Shown: positions 28,738-39,800 of the stretch, in pieces
Layout: the number at the start of each line of letters is the position of its first letter
Numbering within the stretch: position 1 is the first letter of the stretch
Assembly (NCBI GenBank): GCA_903772945.1
Contig: CAICTM010000777.1
Location: forward strand, 1 to 49,085
Origin: Seminavis robusta
Lineage: Eukaryota; Bacillariophyta; Bacillariophyceae; Naviculales; Naviculaceae
Length of the DNA stretch: 49,085 nucleotides
Direction: 5' to 3'
Position numbers and translations under genes: made by a program
The notes under the pieces: generated by a model
Told to the model about the DNA's origin: nothing
The model's database searches: none
What the model saw: only the letters and a program-made list of their open reading frames with translations

Positions 28738-31140
28738 TATCCATCCTGTGTAAAAATGGCTAGCCTTATTTTAACAGCCAGTACGGTAGCCGGCAACCAT
28801 TTATTTGCAGCCGGCATCCAGTAGGTGTGACGGGCCCGCCCCATGCTCTTCTCCGTTGCAATTGTTTGGCAGTAATCCTACTGTACAGTTCAGTGTCGTT
28901 CCACTGTGCATGTGACATGCGACATGTGACAATGAGCCTTAAGCCAGCAAAAACGGTAGGAGACCTTTCAGGAGGAGTGTTTGGTGCCGTACTACTAGTA
29001 ACAGAGGCTCAACTGACATCACCGTTTGTTCCGGATTCTGGATCGAACAGATCCTCTATCAAGATGATGTTATCACTTCTTTATTTACAGTGGCTACTCC
29101 TGCTACTACCGGTACTAATAGTCCACCATGACAGGCTCCTCTTGCTTCGACCCATAGGCTGTCAACAGCGGTCGCGAGGTTCCTCCATTCGATGACTTCT
29201 TTCTTCTTCCGTTCGACGCATCTTCCACTTTGGGACACTCACCTCGTTTTCTCTCGAGGCCGACATGACACTCTGATATGCTACAATACCGGTATCTACA
29301 ACGGGAGAGCTCCTACTGTAACGCTGGAGTCAGTTTTGCTTGGAAGCAGCCTCCGACAATCAACCACCACTCGTACCTTTGCCGACGGCCGGCCGTTTCC
29401 AGTTTGAAATAATAATAAAACGGCAATTCCATGACGAGCTCATTTTGATTTTTGATGTTGACACCTTGCCGTTTTGAAGTTGCCAAAATGAAACGATCGT
29501 TTGCTGAAATTGAAACGCCGTTTGCCTCAAGCAAACTTTTTCTCGCACAACCCACAATTTCTTCCAATGCATGACGATACACCTTTTTCAGTGATGTTTT
29601 ACCGTAGTAGTTCGGAGTTCTTTGAACCTTGAGAAGCCGGCGGGGTCAGTTCTCCGGGGCTGTCCTCATTGGTATCGCTGAACGTTGGTCCGCTGGGAAA
29701 GGTGTCTCTTGCGGTGGTTCAGTGAGATGGAGCGTACTCGTCAAGGTAACGGTCGTTCTTCTGTCATTGTGGCGTTGCTTGTTTGCTTGTTTGCTTGTTC
29801 ACGGTCTCGACCGATCGTTGCAGCCTCATCTCTTTAGTTCCAACGTAGGTCTGATCCATGTTGACAATGGTGGTTCGTCCTCGTGCAAGGCAACGGTCGG
29901 TTCATCAACAACAAACAGGTACGGTCCGCTAGCGAACGGCATGCATTGCATGACATTAGTAGTTCTTTGCTCGAGAGAGCCAACATAAACGTCGTTGGAA
30001 GTGGGGGGTGGCAGACACTCTAGAAGACTGTTGTTCCCCACTTCGCTGAACCAAAGTGGCATGCATGCATGCAATACGTCTTGCTTTTTATTTTGTTCTC
30101 AGCTCAAGTCTAACCTCTTTCTTGTTTCTTCTGCTTTTTCATTTAGGCAGCACAAGTCGATCACCCCTTTCTTCGTCCAAGTCGGCAAGCCCAAGTCTTC
30201 AATTCAAGTCCAGTCGCCCGTCCCTTTGGCGTACGTAGAACCAATCAACCCTGCTACGAGCGACGAGTCCAAGCACAACTTCTTCTTCAAATATTGCACG
30301 ACGATGACACCTCTTTCCGGTGCTGCTTGCAGCCGCTCCTAGTGGGACTCGTGGAGTTGACTTGCCGGTAGTACCTCCCGTCGATTCGCTTGCAAAGGTG
30401 TCATCTTGCGGTGGTTCCAGCGGGTTGGTTCGTCCTCTTGCAAGATTAAGGTTCCTCTGAACCCAGCCAGCATCATCTTCGGTGCCCTTCAGAGCTTCCT
30501 TTTCGGAGTCGGATCCGTCTCCAGAGCTTTAGGCGCCGAGTCATGGTTCACTCAATATCCTAAGGTCCAGCTCCCACCTAACTCCCCTACTGCCGACCCT
30601 GACCCTTTTGTTCCTTGGGCTGGTTCGTCACCAAAATGCATCGCCGGACTCTCGACGTTGGCCTTTTACTTTTCACAATCTACCCAGACCTTTGAAGTGG
30701 TTGCTTGTCGATGCATTTCCCTTGCTCTACCTACCAATATTCAAGATGATGTTACCTCCTCACCTGTTCCTTCTTTCCACACCGCGAACCTGCCAACAAC
30801 TCCACACGTTCTCTTAGCTACTCAAACACAACTACCCACACATCTAGCATCTGGTCTAGAAAAGGATGGATTCGTCCAAGCAGCGCAAGGTAGACCAATA
30901 ATTACGTTTCACACCCGCACAAAGCCGACGTCGTTCTTGTCGATCCATCCTGTTTGTGAACCCAGAAAGTGAGGTACTTGTCGACACGTGTCCTGAGTGC
31001 GTGCCGCCCTCGAAGCAGTCAGACGGGGACCGCTGCAGTATGATAGCACCAGTTCGATCGATTGAGCAATACATTGCTTCTGTGTTGCTGAGGCTATCTA
31101 TTTAAAAGGCTGCGGAGGACGGAATAGAAAGAAAGTTGGT
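28738..31140. other. Long region without a supported gene
   Basis: About 2.4 kb. Open frames up to 188 codons exist (for example 30406-30972 plus, 29313-29582 minus), but none shows a recognisable domain or a partner. Short related stretches recur: GGTGGTTC followed by a CTCGTCAAGGTAACGGTCG-like stretch near 29715, a GTTCGTCCTCGTGCAAGG version near 29872 and another near 30413-30448, suggesting an old degenerate repeat. A GCTTGTTT trimer run lies near 29776-29800. A short-exon gene could be hidden here, but I cannot support one. Confidence 0.45.
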
Positions 31141-31863
31141 TTAAGGGTATTTGCCAGCGGCAACACGGGCAGCTCGTCTTAGTGCTTTCTCAACAGCTAG
31201 TTGGGACATGAGTTGAGCAAAGAACTGAATGGTTTCTGGCTCATTACACCCCAGACGGCGTTGCAAGTTTTGTTGGTCCAATACGGATTGGATCCGTCGA
31301 TTCGCCATCATTTTGGTCTGTTGTTTAGTGGCATTGGAGCAGCAGTACTGTTCCAGGCCTAACGAGCTGAATTCTTCGTGGTCCATGTTCTGGCGGTTGC
31401 CAGTCTGACAGAGATGAGCCAAGTATAGAACATCGCGTTTCATGTTGAGCTTGAAGTTTGTGTAATCGTGACCGCTGTACCAAGTTTCAGAAGAAGAAGA
31501 GTTCCAGACGGTCACATGAGCTGGTTCAAGGGTGAATCGGACAACTTTCTTTGGCTTTTGCTGTTGGGTGAGTTCAGCACCGGTAGCCGTGGTTCGAGAG
31601 GGGTCAAACCGAACACGACATCGCTTCCGGCTGATCATGTTGACCTCTTGGTCACTACTGTTTGTCATTGAGGTGGGGCCCATTGATAGTATGCCTTTGA
31701 TTGTGGTGCCATGCTCCCCGAAAGTTGTTTTATCGCGTGGTGGATGTGGTTTCGAGATGCGAATGGTAACCTTGGCTTCCGTGCCGGTAGATAATCTACC
31801 TCCAAACCCCCGTTTACTGCTACAGGAGGCGAAATGTAATGGTACATCGTACCGTCTGCTCAC
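31141..31863 (-). CDS. Conserved-looking hypothetical protein with a WYS motif; 5' end unclear
   Basis: 240 residues are open on the minus strand, ending at 31141. No ATG is present at the upstream edge (the first in-frame ATG is at 31683), and the protein-like reading continues beyond 31863 without a start, so an upstream exon is likely. The C-terminal half resembles a group of stramenopile proteins of unknown function that I recall only loosely: VTVWNSSSSETWYSGHDYTNFK, then SSLGLEQY, a basic RRIQSVLDQQ segment and an Ala/Arg-rich end (LRRAARVAA). An earlier KKVVRFTLEP segment with Arg-Val-Arg-Phe-like repeats precedes it. No enzyme motif is seen. Neighbours give no functional hint. Confidence 0.6.
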   Translation of the reverse strand: MSRRYDVPLHFASCSSKRGFGGRLSTGTEAKVTIRISKPHPPRDKTTFGEHGTTIKGILSMGPTSMTNSSDQEVNMISRKRCRVRFDPSRTTATGAELTQQQKPKKVVRFTLEPAHVTVWNSSSSETWYSGHDYTNFKLNMKRDVLYLAHLCQTGNRQNMDHEEFSSLGLEQYCCSNATKQQTKMMANRRIQSVLDQQNLQRRLGCNEPETIQFFAQLMSQLAVEKALRRAARVAAGKYP

Positions 31864-32593
31864 CGCGCAACCACTGGATTGTTTCAGGAGCTGTTCTAAG
31901 GATGGGGTAAATTTAGCGAAATCGCCAAAGGTGCCCCCGGTGCCACCACCACCTCGAAAGGGTGCCTTCGGTCTTCAAGTGTTCGTGAAGGTCTCTGTCT
32001 GCTGCTGACCTAGCAGGTTAGATATTAGAGACCGGATCGCTAGCAGCCATGAATTGAATGATTAGGACCAGTGCTTTCTAAAACTGCCATCAACACCACC
32101 AAGGGATCGATGGAAAGAGGCGCGACGGGATCTTGGTCAATTGTGAACAAGCTAGCTTTCTATGCATGCCATCCCTGCAGTTGTTATCCATGTAGGCACC
32201 CGCTAAGGCTAGCTGCTCCTTTGCTGGAATGTTAAGCAATAGCAGGCATATCACTTGGACTTCTTCCCCACAATTTAGTTCCGTACAAAGAGGCAAGTTC
32301 TTAGCTCCCTACACTCACGCAACGTACTGTAGACATACCAATGCACTGCACCCATCGTAACCAGTACACTGCACCCAACCAAAGGAAACGTTTCCAATGA
32401 AGGAGGAAACTGTGATTGATTCTCTTACAGGAATCTGTGATACATATAATGAGGTCTTGATCCGTGCTAATCTTGTTGATTCGATTCATTTCTTCGCTGC
32501 AGGAAGCTTGCTATAATGACCATTGCCAGTTGGCTGTCTCCACGACGGCTCCGTGCAAGTGAGTTAGCGTATGGTCTACTACTAGCAGGCAAA
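31864..32593. other. Intergenic region without a recognised gene
   Basis: Nothing convincing beyond a possible missing 5' exon of the preceding minus-strand gene; the coding-like sequence FAKFTPSLEQLLKQSSG reads into it up to about 31930. Confidence 0.4.
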
Positions 32594-33176
32594 CTAGCCA
32601 TTCGAGTTGGACAACTGCTGCAATACGTGTTCCGTGGACACTACACTGGAATATCCCAAATGCGCTCGTATCCATGCCAATCCTTGGGCATGTCCTTGAC
32701 TGCCCGTAATACTTGCCACACCCTGTTCTACGACAAAGGTGTGAAACTTGCCTCTGGCAAAGGAATCCATGGCAGTACTGTGTTGAAAATGCAGTAGTCC
32801 GTATTGATCCCTACAATGTAGACATGGGTAATGTTGGCGTGCATGGTTCAATACTGTAGGTCCATCAAGGGACTGTCGACAAAACTGGAATAGTGTTTCT
32901 TGGGAACAAATTGCCAGCCTTTGCCAGTAAGTTGAGAAAGGAGCGCCGCCCCCTGAGATCCCGGCACTCCCACGGTGTCGCCCCATTCAGGATAGACGCG
33001 TGAGAGTGTGGATTCATGAGGACTTGTCAGCCATAATCGAGAATCCAATCGGAGCGCCCATTGGGGGCACGATGCCAGCTGTTGGATGGCAGCCACAATC
33101 AGCGTTTGGTTTGAGATGACGACAAGGACGCCACTTGTTCCTGGCTCATGTCCACCACCAAGAGGGCGGCTTTCAT
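32594..33176 (-). pseudogene. Isochorismatase-family hydrolase pseudogene
   Basis: Read on the minus strand from an ATG at 33176, the whole family pattern is present but broken. It begins MKAALLVVDMSQEQ, holding the first catalytic Asp. After a frame change near 33115 it continues through VAAIQQLASCP to GWQFVPKKHYSSFVDSPL, with the catalytic Lys. A stop codon near 32850 follows, then VYIVGINTDYCIFNT with the nucleophilic Cys. A second frame change near 32775 leads to MDSFARGKFHTFVVEQGVAS, ITGSQGHAQGLAWIRAHLG and the end. Length (about 190 codons) fits the family, which hydrolyses isochorismate, nicotinamide or related amides. Two frameshifts and a stop in an otherwise well kept sequence point to a young pseudogene, or to assembly errors. 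Confidence 0.72.
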
Positions 33177-33478
33177 TCTAATGGTGTATGTGCTGAAGAT
33201 AGGAAAGGGACAATACAACGATACTATAGCTAGCTAGAGTAAGATCCGGGAGAGCCTCGTCGCAAAGCTGGATGACAAGAGTTTAGGAGATCTGTATCTT
33301 TGGAAGCAGATGATAGGGTTGGAGGCAACACAAGAAGCACGAATGACCCTTACGCGGACCATGGATGTTCCGGTGGACACAACCACAACGCAGCCAACAC
33401 ACTTCTAAGATACCCCCCTCTTCCATGGCATTGATTGGGTTGGGTTTTGTCATTAAAAGTTTCTAGTAGAGTAGTACC

Positions 33479-35302
33479 ATGACGGCATCTTCTCCCTTTT
33501 CTACCGGTATGAGTGGTAGTGGCAGCAGCAGTTTAACGAGACGAGAAAAGCTGTTGCTGTTGCTGATTCCCACGCTGTTTGTGCTGGGATCCAACTTGAA
33601 GTCCTTTATCAGTGTGAATCAATCCAATACCAACATTATTGTGGAACATGTCGATGTCTACACAGATACTGCTACTACTATAGATAGAGACGAGCCGAAC
33701 CCAACTCTGTATCCTCCTCCTTCCAAAGAATATGAAGAGCAAGACATTGTGGTGGCCATGGACAGTGGCGTCATTGCCAAAGAGGAACACAATCTACACA
33801 AAGAAGAAACTCAAGAAGAACGGAGAGAAGTGCAACTGGCATTAAAAGCACAAGAGCAGCAAGATGAGAAAGATAATCAAGATCAAGAAGAAGACAAAGA
33901 TACCGAACAAGATAATGCTCAGGAAGATAATGAAGAAAATGCTACCCCTGACAATGTCAATGCCAATACAAAGACGAACAATCAAAACGATGATGATCAT
34001 GTTACTCCTGATGAAACCATACAAATACAAACGAAAGAATATCAGCCAGATTCAGATTCAAAAACTCTACATGTAGAACAACCAGCAGAAAAAGCAGAAG
34101 GAGAAGGTCAAGACACCCAGCTGGAATCTTCCAAAACTGACACTACCACCATTATTCCAATCCACAACAAGAATACTACCGATGCCGAGATTGCCTTTTA
34201 TCAAAACTACGTGTCCGTCATTGGACGACAAGACTTTAGTAATATGATGGTCTGGAATACCCGCGATCGAACGCATCCTCTTGGCCGATTTTGGGGATTC
34301 TGGGAACGTCTCTCGTATTTCAAATTCCCCAAAGAAAAGGATCCCGATATTCCCGCTCGACGAACCATGCGTCATGCCATTGTCCGGGTCGATACTGGCA
34401 TTTGTCGTGCCGCTCGCTATTTTGCATCTTATCGCAGTAAACGGGCACCAGGTGATACATGGCCCCATGTCCTCTTGGTCGCCATGCACGAAGATTACGG
34501 AGCCTTTTCCTCGGCCATTCCGGGACGGACCGGGGATACCAAAAACTTGCATGAGGAATGGAAGAAACAAAAATGCAATGAACGCATGATTCTGGAATAT
34601 ATCAATCATCCCGAGACCTTGGCCATTTTCACGTGTCAATATCAGATTTGGAATCATGCCAAAATTCATTCCGTGCCATTGGGCATGCGCTACGGCACAC
34701 AAGCACGACAAATTCTCAATCGTGTTCGGGAGAAACGACAGAAACTACAAAAGAACAAGTACAAGGGACGCACCCAACTGCTCATGATGAATTCCAAAAA
34801 ACGCAAAATGCGTGCCGCCGTCATGGATGCCGTACTCGAGAAATTCAATGCTTCTGGTATTCCACTCAAGAATACGTACACCACCCGCGGAGGTCTCACT
34901 GGCTATTTGGACGAAATGCAAGCCGCCAAATTCATCATGTCACCGTCCGGGACGGGCATTGATTGTTATCGGCATTGGGAAGCCTTGTTGAGTGGATGCA
35001 TTCCCGTCATTGAAACGTGGAATCGAACCCATACGGATGGATATTTCAAGAGTTTTGATCATTTGCCCGTGGCATTGATTGATTCCTATCACGACCTGAC
35101 ACCGGAATGGTTGGACGTACAATACACCAAACTCATTCAGCGAACTGATTACGATTGGACCAAGTTGACGGCATCATGGTGGATCGAACTGATTCAGTCC
35201 TATCTGCCAGCCGAATATAAACAACAACCACCAAAACAACAACAGCTACCATCCTCCTCAGCGATCAACAAGAAGGAAAGGAAACGACAAAGGAGGGCAT
35301 AG
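33479..35302 (+). CDS. Exostosin-like (GT47-type) glycosyltransferase, type II membrane protein
   Basis: 607 residues, single exon, ATG at 33479. A short Ser-rich cytosolic N-terminus is followed by one membrane anchor (KLLLLLIPTLFVLGS, about 22-40), then a long acidic low-complexity stem (about 60-220) rich in Glu, Asp, Gln and Asn with N-glycosylation sites. The catalytic region covers about 240-585. The best match is KFIMSPSGTGIDCYRHWEALLSGCIPVIE near 482-510, the pattern of exostosin/GT47-type enzymes around the nucleotide-sugar site. The tail is basic (KKERKRQRR). It should act in the Golgi lumen on glycoprotein or polysaccharide chains; donor and acceptor cannot be told. Some related families (RXYLT1-like) share the motif. 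Confidence 0.7.
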   Translation: MTASSPFSTGMSGSGSSSLTRREKLLLLLIPTLFVLGSNLKSFISVNQSNTNIIVEHVDVYTDTATTIDRDEPNPTLYPPPSKEYEEQDIVVAMDSGVIAKEEHNLHKEETQEERREVQLALKAQEQQDEKDNQDQEEDKDTEQDNAQEDNEENATPDNVNANTKTNNQNDDDHVTPDETIQIQTKEYQPDSDSKTLHVEQPAEKAEGEGQDTQLESSKTDTTTIIPIHNKNTTDAEIAFYQNYVSVIGRQDFSNMMVWNTRDRTHPLGRFWGFWERLSYFKFPKEKDPDIPARRTMRHAIVRVDTGICRAARYFASYRSKRAPGDTWPHVLLVAMHEDYGAFSSAIPGRTGDTKNLHEEWKKQKCNERMILEYINHPETLAIFTCQYQIWNHAKIHSVPLGMRYGTQARQILNRVREKRQKLQKNKYKGRTQLLMMNSKKRKMRAAVMDAVLEKFNASGIPLKNTYTTRGGLTGYLDEMQAAKFIMSPSGTGIDCYRHWEALLSGCIPVIETWNRTHTDGYFKSFDHLPVALIDSYHDLTPEWLDVQYTKLIQRTDYDWTKLTASWWIELIQSYLPAEYKQQPPKQQQLPSSSAINKKERKRQRRA

Positions 35303-35702
35303 TTGAACTCGACTCGACTCGCACCATCGAGATATGTGCGTGCTTCCGCGCTACAATACGTGAACAGCGTGCTCGTGGACCGTCGATCTTGCCACGATGA
35401 CTGCACTGTACACAAAAGATGACAACAACGACAACAACTCAACTTCGGAAAGACCACGACCACCGCCCCGGCGTGAAAAAAAGTTGCGCATCTGCCCTAG
35501 CATTAGTCTACTCGAATCGGACAGTGCTTCAAGTGCAACGGTCTGCCTGGAATCTTATAGGTAGCCTGTGCAGAGCAGAGGCTAACGCAGTGGCAGCTCG
35601 CATAACTCGCTACTAGTTTGAGTTTTACAGTAACCATTGCTTAGCTCGAAGCTATTTGGGCCAGTTTCTTCTTCCTCAGACGTTATACTCATTTCTTTCG
35701 AA
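35303..35702. other. Intergenic region between convergent genes
   Basis: Nothing is seen apart from an ACAACG-rich tract near 35421-35441. It lies between the 3' ends of the glycosyltransferase and the F-box-like gene. Confidence 0.5.
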
Positions 35703-36638
35703 CTAGCGTTCGTCATTTCCGTGATGGGAATCATTTTCAGAAGCGTCTTCAGCGCTCAAGTACACCCCAGGGAATGGAAGTTGCAGGCGTGAGGCAGCAC
35801 GGTTGATGTCCCTAGGACTGATAGCCGCAGTTCCTTCGTATTTGAATGCTGTATCTAGCAACCATTCGGTGAGGCCAAAGAGACGATCACAAATCTTGGC
35901 CGCCACCGAATCAGGATCCTCTATTTCAAAACTAAATCCTGCCGCGCGCATCAAATGGATGACAAGGCGCCGCTCCGTCCCCTTGTCAGTGTCCCTATCC
36001 GAAGCATGCGTCGGGTCTTCATAAAGCCAGTAATGCAGGAATTGTTCAAATGGCAGCCCAACACGAAAAGCCTTATCAAGGTCTGAGGCTCGAAAGGGTT
36101 CAGGTGCCTCCAAGTTTTCGGATTGAAGAAGCATGATCATGATCGCAGCTCTCAGTAGTTGAATCATGTTGTATTCCACAACACGAGCGACGGCGATCAG
36201 CGTGTCGCGTCGTGTGCACGTTAGTCCTTCCTTGCATACAATCTTGGCTACCAAGGCACCCCAGGTTTCTAGACCAAAGACTTTCAGGATGTAGGACTTC
36301 TCACCATCAAATTCGATGTATCCAAAGTTGTTTGCAACGTTGTTTGTCTCAAAATGATGCCCTTCCTTGTGCTGCCTGACACTTGTAAGGATGTGTGCTG
36401 AGAAGGCTTGGCTACGATTCGTCTGCTGATACGCGTCCCAATCGTCCCAATCGTCATCCCAATCGTCGCAATCGTCGATAGGGCATAGTTTCCACACCGC
36501 GTCGTCCTTCAGAAAGTTCCGGAGACGGCGACAGGAGGCAGCGCTGCGGCAGAAGTCAGGGACATTGCCAATAAAGGCAAAGATATTGGTCAAGGTTTTG
36601 TCGTTGACACTGTCGAGGGACATGGTTGTGTTGTACAT
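35703..36638 (-). CDS. F-box-like protein
   Basis: 311 residues from the first ATG at 36638 (a second, in better context, is at 36623). Upstream the frame is open but lacks ATG, and a TTCTCAATTGCAG-like 3' splice site just before the start means a further 5' exon is possible. Near the N-terminus LDSVNDKTLTNIFAFIG, VPDFCRSAASCRRLRNFL and VWKLC follow the F-box pattern, the Skp1-binding part of SCF ubiquitin ligases. An Asp/Trp repeat follows (DDWDDDWDDWD). The rest is helical with no known substrate-binding repeats; near the end TAAISPRDINRAASRL loosely recalls a histone-fold helix. Role: possibly substrate choice for ubiquitination, by inference from the F-box. Confidence 0.6.
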   Translation of the reverse strand: MYNTTMSLDSVNDKTLTNIFAFIGNVPDFCRSAASCRRLRNFLKDDAVWKLCPIDDCDDWDDDWDDWDAYQQTNRSQAFSAHILTSVRQHKEGHHFETNNVANNFGYIEFDGEKSYILKVFGLETWGALVAKIVCKEGLTCTRRDTLIAVARVVEYNMIQLLRAAIMIMLLQSENLEAPEPFRASDLDKAFRVGLPFEQFLHYWLYEDPTHASDRDTDKGTERRLVIHLMRAAGFSFEIEDPDSVAAKICDRLFGLTEWLLDTAFKYEGTAAISPRDINRAASRLQLPFPGVYLSAEDASENDSHHGNDER

Positions 36639-37283
36639 ATTATGATACCTGGTACCTGCAATTGAGAAGATACCTTCAAATGATTTGAGGTTTTCAAGGG
36701 AATGCCTACGGCGCAGTGTAATGCCAGAGCCGCCCCCCACTACCAGTACCGATGCCTACCCCCCTATAAACCCCCCACCAGTCCTCAAGTGATGTGGCTC
36801 TGTTCTTTGAAGGCTTGTTCGAATGAGTTGCTACTGCTATTATTGATGTACGTCTCACTGATTTGGACTGTGCCTCCTACCGGAACAAAGATCCGCTCCA
36901 GGTTATGGGCAATCAGGAAAGCACGAAGTACACGCGAGTGATTCAATGCCAGGGAGCCCCTTCCATCGCAAGGAAGGAGGCAAGGGCTAGGAGGTGAGTT
37001 CCTCTCCGGCTCCTCAACGCTATCGATTCCATGACTTTGATACGTTCATGAAGCAGATGGCTGTGTCGTTTGAATTGCAGTGCCGTACGTATGCGTACCG
37101 GAAACTCGCCCGGAACGTAGCAGTGCTTTGGGACTATCCAAAGCCCCACGAATGCATGCACAAGATACCGTAGACTGAGGAAAGGTCTAGCTATAGTTAT
37201 GATACAGTATAAAACTCTATAGTATAGTAGAGAGAGGCATACAGAATCCCGTTTGTGGTTGTGGATTGCCGGCACGGAGCGAG
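36639..37283. other. Intergenic region without a recognised gene
   Basis: No protein-like frame is convincing. It probably holds the upstream region or first exon of the F-box-like gene and the 3' end of the transporter gene. Confidence 0.45.
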
Positions 37284-38935
37284 TTAGACAATCGCCTTGT
37301 AGGCTCCTGTCTCATCGACCGCTGCTTCTAGATTGCTGCCGCTACGACTACTGGCTCCCAACCCTCGCTGCCCCAAAGTTTCTGGCATGAGTCCTCCAAA
37401 GAGCAATATTGGCACTACGGAGAGCCACATGGAACAGGTCAAACTGGTGACATGCCCAAACTTTTCGACCAAGAGTTGACCAATCAAGTTGGACATGGTT
37501 GCCCCCAAACCAAAGGAAGACGCCGTGAGACCCACTGCGTGAAAATGAGGAAGGAAAGAGCAAAATGGAATACCGTGTGAGAAAGATTATATCAGACTTG
37601 CATAGATGCCCGACACAGCCAGTTCAGAAAGAGACAAGCATCAATCCAATTCACACAATACATAGATTACTCACTCAATACATTGAATCTTCCCGTCCCA
37701 AATGTAATATCCGCCACGAGAAAGGGATGAATGAGTCCAAAGAGTCCTCCTCCAATACCATCCAATACTTGTGTCGAGAGCAAAAAGGCATCGCCGGCAT
37801 CCTTCCACCAAATAATGAGCGCGCATCGAAAGGGCAACGTGAGTAGACCCGCCAGAAAGAGTGGTTTGCGTCCCGTTCCCCGCACTGTGAGACGATCTCC
37901 CGCCCACGTGGTAATGGCCATGGTGAGTTGCGCCAATACAATGGCTCCCGCCGTGAGTGGAATGGCCGATTGTCGTACGCCACCGTCGTCGTCGCCACTC
38001 ATGAGTTCCCCCAAGACGAGCAGGACATTGGCATTGGCGAAACTATAATACACGTGCACAATAAAAAGATGATGAATCATCCAGAAAAGGGGTGAGGATG
38101 GCAACAAGTGGATTGTGTGTATTGACTGACTAGCCATGCTTGGTGGTACTCACTGAAAGAAGAATCCAGTCAAGCAAACAACCAATGTCTTTTTGTCGAA
38201 AAAGACGTCCCAGTAAGAGGCTGCCTCGGGTGGTGTGTTTTTGGTGGTGGTAGAGTCCACGGCTTGCTGGTTGTTTTGGTGAATGCGTTCCATGTGTCCC
38301 TGTTCATCCATGGCGACTGTGCCTGCGAAACCGCGTCCCATGAGTTGATCTCCTTGCGGCAAGAACTGCGTAAAGAATACAGCCAGCAGGGCACTGGCTC
38401 CAATGACAAGAAAACAGAATTGAATGTCGGGATAGAGCGAATAGGCGACAATACCAGCCAGTACCGCCGCAATGGACGTTCCGACGTGTCCCCATAGAAT
38501 ATTGGAGGCCATGACGGCATCAAAATGATCCGGTCCAAAGGTGGCCAACGTCAGAGCAGCCAAACAGGGCGCAATAAAGGACGATGCCACACCCTCCACA
38601 ATTTTGGTGGCGTAAATCAAGACATGATCCGTGTTGCCCTCGTGGACAAAGAGAATGGCCGATGCCGAAAATGCCGTCATGAGTGCGGCGGTCCCTAGAA
38701 AGAGACGTCGATCGACGGGCGTCACATCCACCAAGTTGCCAGCAAAGGGCTGCACTATCAATGCCGTCAGGCCCATGAGACTCAACGCTACTCCAACCGA
38801 GCCTTCGTTCCAACCCAAACCCACCAAGTAAATGCCTTGGAAAATATTCAACCCATCGCCCACGGATCCAACCGAAAAGGACACCAACAGAAATGCCAAG
38901 CGACCACCAATCCAAGAAAAATGATCACTACTCAT
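37284..38935 (-). CDS. Major facilitator superfamily transporter (3 exons)
   Basis: Exons on the minus strand 38935-38154, 38042-37675 and 37534-37284 join in frame to 466 residues; introns of 111 and 140 bp are GT-AG. The ATG at 38935 (MSSDHFSWIGG) is chosen over one 26 codons upstream because the first membrane helix starts directly after it. About twelve hydrophobic segments are visible. MFS motif A-like loops occur in each half: GNLVDVTPVDRRLFLG and GDRLTVRGTGRKPLFLAG. A hydrophilic central loop (MERIHQNNQQAVDSTTTKN) separates the halves, as is usual. The C-terminus is a short cytosolic tail. The substrate cannot be deduced. Several overlapping antisense frames are shadows. Confidence 0.85.
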
Positions 38936-39712
38936 CTTGACTGACGAGAGTTGGAGAGAGAATAAAGGAAGATGACGATTGATGTCGGAGGAGCTACTAG
39001 CTAGTGGTTGCACTCGTCGATTGTCGCAGTCCTTCTGGAGTTATTAGTTAGTTTGTTGATCGGTTGCTTATTTAATTGTGACAAGTGACAAGACCAACCC
39101 TGTTTTTTCTATCTTTTGCTGCTCGATCGTCCTTGGATTTTGTGACAGCTTCCAAACAGTTGCTCTGTAAAGCTTGAAATGCGAGAAATTCGGCTTACGA
39201 ATGGCGCGAAGATAACGGAGGAGGTGCCGGCTCCCAAAAGATTCGTTGCATCCGATCGGGACTCGACTCAACAACAGCGAAAGTGGAAAAGCAACGCGGC
39301 GATCTCGACGGAGCCCAGCGACGGTACGGATACCGGTAGCCAGTCTGGCAAGGATACGAGGAACATTGCATGTCCCACAGCTGGGTAACTACCGTATCAT
39401 CCTATCAAATCAAGGTAGAAAGTCTCGCGTCAAGTGAATCTCGGTCCACCGTAATCGCAAGGGTTGTCCATACGGTAGCTGGGTGCAGACTGCATGCATG
39501 GCTGGCTGATCCTACACTGGCAACGCAAAAGTCTATCTTGTGGTCGGGTTCGAACCTGCAACCTCCTTCATACAATGAATGAATCCAATCGTTCCTGACC
39601 AACCAATCTAAAATTTAGAAAAAGTAAGGACGGACGAATGGAGCAAACCCCTTTCTTTGGTCTCCGCCACGCACAGCAAATAAATGATACCGATACCACA
39701 TCAAGAATAACT
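38936..39712. other. Intergenic region
   Basis: No gene is supported. It contains a T-arm-like GGTTCGAACC at 39547-39556 (minus-strand reading) that does not fold into a full tRNA, and probably the transporter promoter at its left end. Confidence 0.5.
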
Positions 39713-39716
39713 AAAA
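39713..39716 (-). terminator. RNA polymerase III terminator of the tRNA gene
   Basis: A TTTT run on the minus strand, 9 bases past the tRNA 3' end, is the expected Pol III stop signal. Confidence 0.55.
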
Positions 39717-39725
39717 GATTTGATG

Positions 39726-39799
39726 AGCCACAACGCGGGTTCGAACCACGGACCTCTTCATTACTAATGAAGTGCTCTAACCAACTGAGCTATTGCGGC
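39726..39799 (-). tRNA. tRNA-Thr (anticodon AGT)
   Basis: The cloverleaf can be drawn completely. The acceptor stem GCCGCAA pairs with TTGTGGC (one G-T pair). The D arm is GCTC-AGTTGGTTA-GAGC. The anticodon arm is CTTCA-TTAGTAA-TGAAG, with anticodon AGT. The T arm is CGTGG-TTCGAAC-CCGCG. The sequence includes the discriminator base. Internal A and B boxes (TAGCTCAGTTGG and GGTTCGAACC) match the Pol III consensus. No intron. The CCA end is not encoded, as expected for a eukaryote. Confidence 0.95.
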
Positions 39800-39800
39800 C

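Noticed and set aside
30406-30972. Plus-strand 188-codon ORF
   Set aside because: No recognisable motif, surrounded by degenerate repeats and other equally long frames; not enough to call a gene.
32516-32797. Plus-strand 93-codon ORF
   Set aside because: It lies largely antisense to the isochorismatase pseudogene and has no protein-like motif.
39541-39610. Second tRNA gene on the minus strand
   Set aside because: A GGTTCGAACC T-loop core and a possible anticodon-like arm exist, but T stem, D arm and acceptor stem do not pair properly. At most tRNA debris.
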